A stretch of DNA of 64,000 bases from Atopsyche davidsoni (taxonomy: Eukaryota > Arthropoda > Insecta > Trichoptera > Hydrobiosidae). A program made the position numbers and the translations under genes. The notes under the pieces were generated by a model. The model did no database searches. It had not been told where the DNA came from and saw only the letters and a list, made by a program, of their open reading frames with translations. This document shows positions 57,628 through 64,000 of this stretch, piece after piece. The number at the start of each line of letters is the position of its first letter. Positions within the stretch are counted from its first letter, which is position 1. The stretch lies in the NCBI GenBank assembly GCA_022113835.1, contig JAILWY010000001.1, forward strand, positions 10,044,001-10,108,000. The letters are read 5' to 3'.

Positions 57628-58104
57628 ATGGGCGATTACTGTAAAAAAATTTCGACGAAGGGGCGAACCTTTTCGATTTGTTTCGTTCTGTCGCGCGATG
57701 AATCGATCCCTGCCCGGAGAAAGCCAAAATCTTCGCATCCGAGGAGGACCCTCGCCCGCTCCCGCTCCCGCTCCCGCTGCCCGACCCCTCCCTCGTGCCG
57801 GCAGCCCCGAGGTCTGCCCGCGCCCGCTCTTCTGCTCATCTCCCGCTCCCGAGCTCCGCCGCAGGGACGGGACGCTCTCGGGAAGGAAAATTTGCACAAA
57901 ACGTTTAATCGTTTTCATTTGAGATTCCGTTGCCGAACGCCTCGACCCTGTGAGGTCCGCGCGTATTGCGCTAGAGCGTTTTACAAACAAATGCCAATAT
58001 TTTTTATCTCCAATTTTGCATCACGATTTCACAGTAATTGCTATCCGATAAGCGAAGAATTACTTTCGCACTCGTTGCCGCCGCTATTTCGATCGATCCG
58101 ATAG
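57628..58104 (+). CDS. 158-aa ORF in the CpG island, probably a shadow
   Basis: ATG at 57628 runs to TAG at 58102-58104, the longest ATG frame on the plus strand. The N-terminus (MGDYCKKISTKGRTFSICFV) looks ordinary. Residues around 48-55 form an Arg-Ser run created by the (CCCGCT)n repeat. An overlapping minus-strand frame of equal length exists. It lies within the inferred first intron. Low stop density explains it well. Confidence 0.15.
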   Translation: MGDYCKKISTKGRTFSICFVLSRDESIPARRKPKSSHPRRTLARSRSRSRCPTPPSCRQPRGLPAPALLLISRSRAPPQGRDALGKENLHKTFNRFHLRFRCRTPRPCEVRAYCARAFYKQMPIFFISNFASRFHSNCYPISEELLSHSLPPLFRSIR

Positions 58105-58274
58105 CCGTCCGATCCGAATGCAGAATTTTCAGCGGCATTATCTTTTTGCGTCAAACGCATTAAACTATCGGCGGATTAAATTCCGCCTCCAATTACTGCA
58201 ATCGTGTTCAAAAAAACCTATCCGCAAAAACACTGCGCTCAAAGCGCGCGAAATGTTCGCGTCAATTTAAATAT

Positions 58275-58294
58275 GGCGGCATGCAAATGCCGCC
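58275..58294. promoter_or_regulatory. Octamer site inside a perfect inverted repeat
   Basis: GGCGGCAT and ATGCCGCC form a perfect 8-bp inverted repeat around GCAA. The centre spells ATGCAAAT, the POU-domain octamer, at 58281-58288. ATGGCGGC also matches a Pho/YY1-like core. It lies just downstream of the densest part of the CpG island. Confidence 0.6.
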
Positions 58295-58839
58295 AGATGT
58301 AAAAACGTATTTTATAATCGCCGGGAGGAGATGGAGCCGGGCCGACCGCGGACACCTGTATTGCACAACCGCTAACGACTAACCGTAAGAATTGAATGCT
58401 CATCCGCCCAGGCTCTCGTGGGCTTCTGCGGCCTGGTCGACTTCAGGTCTGACGCAGAGCCGACGACGAGAGCTTTTTGTGCCTCCCGCGGCATTATGCA
58501 ACCGGCGCGAGACGCTCCGCGAACGATGGTCCGGCATCGTGCCCGGATGTCCAACTATCTGTCTTTGTAATTTATGCTCAGATTAGTCTCGCGGGGAATG
58601 AGGAAGACTTTCTTTTGTCGGGACTTATTTATGACGAGGTCAGCAATTGACACCTTTCGACATAAATCTTTGAAATGACAGCTCGACATATCGAAGCTCT
58701 CTAGTTTGATTGTGTACATGTTTCGTATATATCACGTGCAGCACAAAGTTAATCAATAAGCTTCCAGGCGTGATGGACGTCGAATAGATTTTGTACTAAA
58801 ATATGTCTTTGTGGAAGGATGAGCTCACAAAAGAATTAG

Positions 58840-59060
58840 CATACTGTGGGTCGCGAAGTCTCGTGTGTACTAATTCAATATCGATTAGTGTCGAGCCGAG
58901 CCGGAATATTTAACCCCGGGGAGGCTGGGGAAGCGAGTTCCTCCCTATCTGCCTCGCAAATTGGTGCTGTACCAAGACGTGTGATGTCCCGGGGAGAGAC
59001 GCGAGTGCATCGGTGAGACTGAATACCCGTGAATTGGATAATTCGCCAGATGCGCATAGG
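58840..59060. promoter_or_regulatory. GC-rich island
   Basis: A compact GC-rich block with TTTAACCCCGGGG and ATCGATTAG strings. A 60-codon minus frame overlaps without splice support. Confidence 0.35.
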
Positions 59061-59800
59061 CGTCGTTCAATGCATTTTCAAATCAGGACAAAAATATAAT
59101 TATGTCAATGCTTTTCCTGGAAATCTTACTTTTTTTACTACTATATTTTTAATCACCCATCCACATCGGTTTCTACATTAAATAATCAACCAATGATCAT
59201 CATCAATCATTTCACCTATAAAAACTTATTGTGTAAATAATATTCAAGTTATAAATATACATTTGAAACAGCGAGAAATATCCCGAATTGTTTTTAGGGG
59301 CTTTCTCATCGAGAATCGATAACCTGAATATTGTTTTAAATATTTTGTTTCTATTTTTATTATTGACATTCGAGATATTGCTATAATACAATGTAGTCTC
59401 TAAATATATCTAGTTTTCACTTTTTTCTTTATTAAATAATTTTTTATGTTATAAGTGGTTATTTGTCTCACAATTGATTTCAAAGATGTTTATTCGTTTC
59501 AACATATTAAAAACATCATAATTATGACTATCGCCAACTGATGACGGATAATTTGTTTGCTGCAAATAAAATTATTCACACGATTGGCTATATTGATGCC
59601 AAAAGTTTTTCAATTACTTTTTCCGCACTCGTCATCCATATAATCAGTAGTCAGCTAGAATAATTTCAACCACCGTTGCACGTTGTTATACAATATTTTA
59701 ACCAAGCCAATATACTTATTACGATTGTGTAATGTAAATACATACTATCGTATCGATTCAATAATGTTAATCTTCGTTACTTTAATATATGCTGCTATCT
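59061..59800. other. AT-rich non-coding stretch
   Basis: AT-rich, with no recognised feature. Confidence 0.6.
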
Positions 59801-59811
59801 TCCAGGTATAA

Positions 59812-60078
59812 TTATTCATTTGAGAGCAGGGTAATTCCCGCGATGCGCGAATATTTCACAATTAGCAACATTGTAGCTTTGTTTGAATAATTCCGGTCGT
59901 GCTGTACCTGCCCGACAATCTCTGGATTTACTGGGGGTATTTGTTTCCCCAGCCTACACGAGGGGATCTTATCTTGATATATAAATTTTTTAAAATCTAT
60001 TCCGGTATAAGCCAGGGTAGTATTGCATTCATATTTAGGGGAAGGGTGACAGATATGAAAATCGATTGATTCCACCAT
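59812..60078 (-). CDS. Candidate minus-strand first coding exon or 88-aa ORF
   Basis: ATG at 60078 has A at -3 and G at +4. The frame MVESIDFHICHPSPKYECN continues with balanced composition (Cys, Pro, Asp, Tyr) to TGA-free DNA ending TAA at 59812. At codon 57 there is a donor, GGGCAG|GTACAG (exon end 59908), in phase 0. If used, the product joins in frame to the terminal exon 56132-55803, giving about 166 residues. Unspliced, it is an 88-aa protein. No signal peptide or known domain was seen. It lies in an island of mixed GC. Confidence 0.42.
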   Translation of the reverse strand: MVESIDFHICHPSPKYECNTTLAYTGIDFKKFIYQDKIPSCRLGKQIPPVNPEIVGQVQHDRNYSNKATMLLIVKYSRIAGITLLSNE

Positions 60079-60079
60079 T

Positions 60080-61890
60080 GTATCAACTAAATCTAAAAAA
60101 TATATTTTATGTACGTTGTATTAAAATAAAGTTAAATATGTAAACAAAATATGAATGAATTAGATAACTTTATTCAGTAGTATTAATATTAGGCAACGAG
60201 TGTGTTCAAAAATTTAAATATTATGTCGATATTAATTTGATTAGCAGTGACCTCGGTCGGAATCATAAATTTAACGATTCAGCGTTTTAACAAGTAGAGT
60301 ATCAAATTTAAAATCTTTAGTAGAAACATGGGCAGATATTGTATCAAGAAATTAGTTCATGTTTTTTTAACATCGCAAAACATGCGATCAATACACTTAT
60401 GGAAACATTATACATTAATATTGCAACATATATCAATGCATTGAAATTGGTGTAACAAATGGCATCACAAACATTTAGAACTAGGAAAGGTGGTTTGACC
60501 GCTTTTAATGTGCTGGATTGGCGAGATATAAAATGATATTCAATATAAATTAATAAACCTCCTCCACTGATCAGATATCACTGGTAGCTTCGTTAAAATT
60601 GGTTTTCGGAATTTTCGTAAAGTTTGGGTAAATTTCTGACCAATCAGATCGTGTGAATCGCGTAAGTTAAGCTGAACTACGCGATGAGTCATTGAGTAGA
60701 ATTGTATTCCGTTCCTTGAGTATAATGTTTTTCAGGATTGGCTACATTTAATGAAATTGTAAGCACAAAGAAACACAACGGTTTTATTTATTTTCATTTA
60801 AAAATATAACTGTCTTTCATTCAAGTAATTGTATAAAATTGTAGATATAAGTACCGGATGCTTTCTTCGTGCTTTGCTCTGTGCTAACTAACAGCTTTTA
60901 ATCCATAATTTTAACCATTTACCGTTTAATAGATTTATTAGATAAAAAATAAACACGGAACTTCTACTTTATGAATTATGGCACAGCAGGCATGCACAAG
61001 GTTCTATTTTTTACACGTTTTATTTCTTTACGATTTTGATTAATTCGACTTCGAAGTTAATAAATATATGCATAGGATTATGCAAACATAACATTATTAT
61101 TAACATATATTATAATAGCTGGAGTATATTATTATAATGAAAAATTAGTAGTTTAATTTAAAGTAAAACAATTTCCATATTTATTTTATTTATATTTATT
61201 TTTTGGAAAGGTTAATACAACAACACCCCAAACATAAATCAGAATTTTAAAGAAAACAACACTTCGCAATTTTTCCATTTCATGGAAATTTTAAACGCGA
61301 AGTAATTTTACGCTTCGTATTTCGATATTTGATGTGGATATTTGTACAAACTAAATTTGCTTATTTTTGTTGTCTATTGTAAAAAATCTGAAATCTTTGT
61401 TATTTGCGTATCGTTACTTTAGGCAATTGTTTAAGCTATCGATACGCTTAGAGTAAAATGACAACTTCGTAATTTTCGTGATCGGCTGTTATGTGTTACT
61501 TAAAAGATTGCCAGATACACCGACGTTATTTCCCACACTCCGAATAGAAACTTTCAGTACGTGCATCGATTCTCCCATCGTGACGCATCAGGCATTTGTG
61601 TATTTATGATGCATTCAATATAGATTCCCATTCAATCAATTTATAACAATGAAAATATTTATAAAAAGTAGTGCTATATATCACGTGTCTGTACTTAAGA
61701 AAACCTACTGTTGACTTTATTATTGAAACATTTCTATTTGCCGTGTGTACCCATGTTTATTACACGCATGACGTTGGTTTGTACTGTATGTACAAGCTTA
61801 CTTGCGGCTGTTCGATCATTCATAACAACCTTTGAGCCTGTCAAAAATCCAAGCTCTGAAGAATTACCTTCCCTGACATAACAAGCAACA
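60080..61890. other. AT-rich non-coding stretch
   Basis: AT-rich. TGAGTCA (AP-1-like) lies at about 60685 in a slightly GC-enriched patch (60590-60720). TATCGATA lies at 61438-61445. No gene was recognised. Confidence 0.5.
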
Positions 61891-61903
61891 ACAGTTACTT
61901 TCG

Positions 61904-62146
61904 TTGGCATTCATAATTCATGAATATTCAACATCACTCGAGCGGATAAATTTCGATTTTACTATTCAATTAATATTTCCGCTGGCGGAACATCCTTACA
62001 TAACGAAGCACCGAGTAACCATCATGTCTCTTCAAATCTATGCAATAAATTCTCAAAATCCCACAAATTTATCATGTGCTCAAAATACAGCAAGAAAGTG
62101 TCCATTCAGCATTACGTCATTTTATATAAGAATATGTTTACTATAA
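61904..62146 (+). CDS. Open frame of 80 codons, low support
   Basis: Less AT-rich than its flanks, with a mixed peptide (an ATG at codon 41 gives MSLQIYAINSQNPTNLSCAQ) ending at TAA. No acceptor, donor or promoter is convincing. Confidence 0.15.
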   Translation: MAFIIHEYSTSLERINFDFTIQLIFPLAEHPYITKHRVTIMSLQIYAINSQNPTNLSCAQNTARKCPFSITSFYIRICLL

Positions 62147-62205
62147 AAAGGTAACCTTCGAAGTGGACACTAAATCAATCTGTAATAGAGTATGTTCATC
62201 TACAC

Positions 62206-62506
62206 CAGGGGGGGACAACACCTGACTTACGAGCTGCACAGATCTTACTGAGTTAACAGATAAAATTAACCGTTATAATTGGGAATACACTTAAAATTAG
62301 TTTGTAAATATACATAGTCCCACTATTTGAAATATTGCTCAATTGTTGATTTAAAAAAATATGATTATATTATTTATTACACAGCAATGAACTTTAATAT
62401 TTCTTGCAAAGTAATGTACAATATTTTTTATTTTAACACATTTATTCACAATTTTTTTTTAAAGTCAAACTATTTATGCGGCTTCCCAAAAGGCTGCCCA
62501 CCCCTG
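62206..62506. mobile_element. Possible hAT-like MITE
   Basis: The left end CAGGGGGGGACAACACC and the complement of the right end, CAGGGGTGGGCAGCCTT, match at 12 of 17 positions and resemble the CAGGGGTGGG termini common in hAT elements. The interior (301 bp overall) is AT-rich and non-coding. The 8-bp flanks (ATCTACAC and GCGTGTGC) do not form a duplication, so either the boundaries have decayed or the match is fortuitous. Confidence 0.4.
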
Positions 62507-62589
62507 GCGTGTGCAAAAAAAACGCGCGGCTTGGAAAAAAACTGCATGTGGTTTTTTAATTTTTTTTTTATTGATTTTTCGTATAATGA

Positions 62590-62700
62590 GATTGACAGAG
62601 CTCCGGCTTGCCATAGAGCGGACCCGCGCCAGTCCGCTGGACTCCTTCGGACTAATTACCTCGAACGTGTTTTCTAGCCGAACACGAGGGGCGATGGCAT
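62590..62700. promoter_or_regulatory. Short GC-rich island
   Basis: GC-rich patch directly after the possible hAT MITE, containing a GTCCGC/TCCGCTGGACTCC inverted motif. Two overlapping plus frames are shadows. Confidence 0.28.
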
Positions 62701-62709
62701 ATAAAAAAT

Positions 62710-63130
62710 AAGAGTGGTCAGCATCCTAATATATCAGAACTAGTTTGAATACATTACCGAGCATATCTGAGATAATTTAATATTAATATCCTCTGTTTTT
62801 GATAAATGTTGGCGTGAAAATATTTCATTATTGCTGTTGCTAGTTATGGGGACATTTTAATATTTTGTTTTTAAGAGCGTTCTTGACGTGGCAACGTAAA
62901 TGTATCCGACAAAGGATATGAAGAAGAAACGCCGCAATTCTAAAAAGTTATATTAAAAATAGGGTGATAAAATGTTTATATGTAAATAAAGCCTTGATAG
63001 GAAGGTATTTAGAGCAATAGCAAACACAAAAAAATATAATTATATATTTATGTTTGGGTCTTATTCTTATTTTTAATATAACTTTAAAAATGCTGATCTC
63101 CACCTGTCTATTGTTTTTTTTTTGTATTGG
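62710..63130. other. AT-rich non-coding stretch
   Basis: AT-rich, with no recognised feature. Confidence 0.6.
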
Positions 63131-63134
63131 GGTG

Positions 63135-63356
63135 TTAGTTAACAGTATCCTTCACCTGCCATTCTTCCCCTTCACATCTAGCTGTAAAATTACATCCCCT
63201 ATTTGAATTGGCTCTTTTATGTTTTCTTCGTTTTAATTCCTTTGTCGATAAATTAAGCATAAAAATAGAAAGCTGGTGTATCAGGTGTCCATAAATATAG
63301 CAATTGAATAATAAACTGAATGTTGCTACACTTTTTTTGAGTAAATATCGATACAT
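63135..63356 (-). CDS. Candidate minus-strand first exon or 73-aa ORF
   Basis: ATG at 63356 has G at -3. The N-terminus MYRYLLKKSVATFSLLFNCY is basic then hydrophobic, like a signal anchor or mitochondrial presequence. A basic stretch follows (LKRRKHKRANSNRG) with two Cys (GCNFTARCEGEEW). A donor, TGGCAG|GTGAAG, occurs in phase 0 after codon 67 (exon end 63156); unspliced, it stops six codons later. No family was recognised. Confidence 0.3.
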   Translation of the reverse strand: MYRYLLKKSVATFSLLFNCYIYGHLIHQLSIFMLNLSTKELKRRKHKRANSNRGCNFTARCEGEEWQVKDTVN

Positions 63357-63529
63357 GGCTAGGAATATTATAGCACTATAAAATGTTTAAACATTTAGCC
63401 ATTTTAAACCAGTATTCTTCGTGAGACAATGGATGGAATGGAAGCATGTGGTGCTATCAGTTCATCTAACACGAAGAATCTCGATCGATAGAAATTGCCA
63501 ACAAACTCATAACGTTGATATTTATATAT

Positions 63530-63760
63530 GGTGTCTCCTGAAACATCGCAAAACAGGTTTTCGCCATAGACAGCGAATACGGCGGCAAAATTATCTATGA
63601 CCTCGGCGGGCAGCGAACAATAGTCAGCATTTTATAAATGCATCTACTAGAAGAATGTCCCCTGTAATTTACCGTAAACAAACGCGGACGTGCCTTGGGC
63701 GGACGATGAATTCCACGAAAAATAAACAAAAGTCGTCACATCGACCGAAAAATTACAAAA
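63530..63760. promoter_or_regulatory. Mixed-composition island
   Basis: GC-enriched patches at 63560-63620 and 63675-63720 in AT-rich DNA, with no gene recognised. Confidence 0.25.
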
Positions 63761-63765
63761 GAGGA

Positions 63766-63850
63766 GAGCCGACTTACTGGCTCAGCAGTTAAACCGCCGG
63801 CTTGACGGAGAATTTGCCGGTTGGGTCCCTATACTGATGGGTGAGTTCAA
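63766..63850 (+). mobile_element. Possible tRNA-derived SINE head
   Basis: TGGCTCAGCAGTTAAAC at about 63778 matches a tRNA D-arm/box A (TGGCNNAGYNGGTTAA). GGTTGGGTCCC at 63819-63829 approximates box B (GGTTCGANTCC). The spacing of about 41 bases is right for an internal Pol III promoter. No CCA end, intact cloverleaf or poly-A tail was seen, so a truncated or diverged SINE is likelier than a tRNA gene. Confidence 0.35.
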
Positions 63851-64000
63851 AGCTAGAGACTATTGGGAACTAGTTTATTTTTATTTGATTAAAAACTTGC
63901 TTTGAGCGTCACAAAATTCCAGCTCAGTAGACAATCGATGCGCTTAAAAATAAATTTCTCTCAGGGTTGCTTTCTTAAAAAATCACTTACGCACACACTT

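Larger units (their letters stand above)
56400..58620. promoter_or_regulatory. CpG island promoter region
   Basis: This is the most GC- and CpG-rich stretch in the window, with dense CGCC/CGCG strings at 56570-56890 and 57100-57330. It contains an AGACGTCA site at about 56948, tandem CAGTTC initiator-like repeats (57002-57022), the first exon described separately, and GC-rich intronic DNA with a (CCCGCT)n patch (57755-57778). Open frames are abundant in all directions because stops are rare. Their number is not evidence of coding. Confidence 0.7.

Noticed and set aside
57514..57990. 158-codon minus frame in the CpG island
   Set aside because: No ATG at its start; Gly/Ala/Arg runs come from GC-rich repeats; directly antisense to another long frame.

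Overview
This looks like eukaryotic, most probably insect, genomic DNA. The background is strongly AT-rich (about one third G+C by eye). There are AT microsatellites, small hAT-like and hairpin MITE elements, canonical GT-AG splice signals, and one sharp CpG island. A lepidopteran-type genome would fit, but nothing in the window proves the order. There are no bacterial operons, rRNAs, intact tRNAs or CRISPR arrays. No reading frame could be assigned to a named protein family, so no gene symbols are given.

Layout. The first ~7 kb holds candidate plus-strand coding exons: a terminal exon at 182-366, exon-like frames at 1621-1722 and 2268-2591, and a phase-consistent three-exon set at 5456-6408. 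It also holds a hairpin MITE (3559-3718) inserted in a GC-rich island. From 7 to 15 kb the DNA is mostly AT-rich non-coding, interrupted by GC-rich islands that look like cis-regulatory modules (about 9.6, 10.9, 11.7-12.2, 13.0, 13.8 and 14.4-14.8 kb). Between 15 and 20.7 kb there are further plus-strand exon candidates with good splice sites. From 21 to 56 kb the pattern is a gene desert: AT-rich DNA with GC-rich islands every 1-3 kb, several stem-loops, a hAT-type MITE with a perfect 8-bp target duplication (37509-38004), two copies of a retroelement-like 3' end, and scattered short reading frames of unknown status.

The dominant feature is the CpG island at about 56.4-58.6 kb. It most likely contains the promoter and non-coding first exon of a plus-strand gene, with a strong donor at 57240 and a body to the right of the window. 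The spacing of GC-rich islands to its left resembles the regulatory domain of a developmental regulator, but that is inference. On the minus strand, two strikingly protein-like frames flank the island: an ATG exon at 60078-59908 and a terminal exon at 56132-55803. Both are phase 0 at suitable splice sites, so the island could lie inside the intron of an unrecognised antisense gene.

Caution. In DNA of this composition, one or two open frames of 110-125 codons are expected by chance in 64 kb, and GC-rich islands are poor in stops in all frames. All coding calls here are therefore candidates, ranked by splice signals, phase agreement, ATG context and amino-acid composition.
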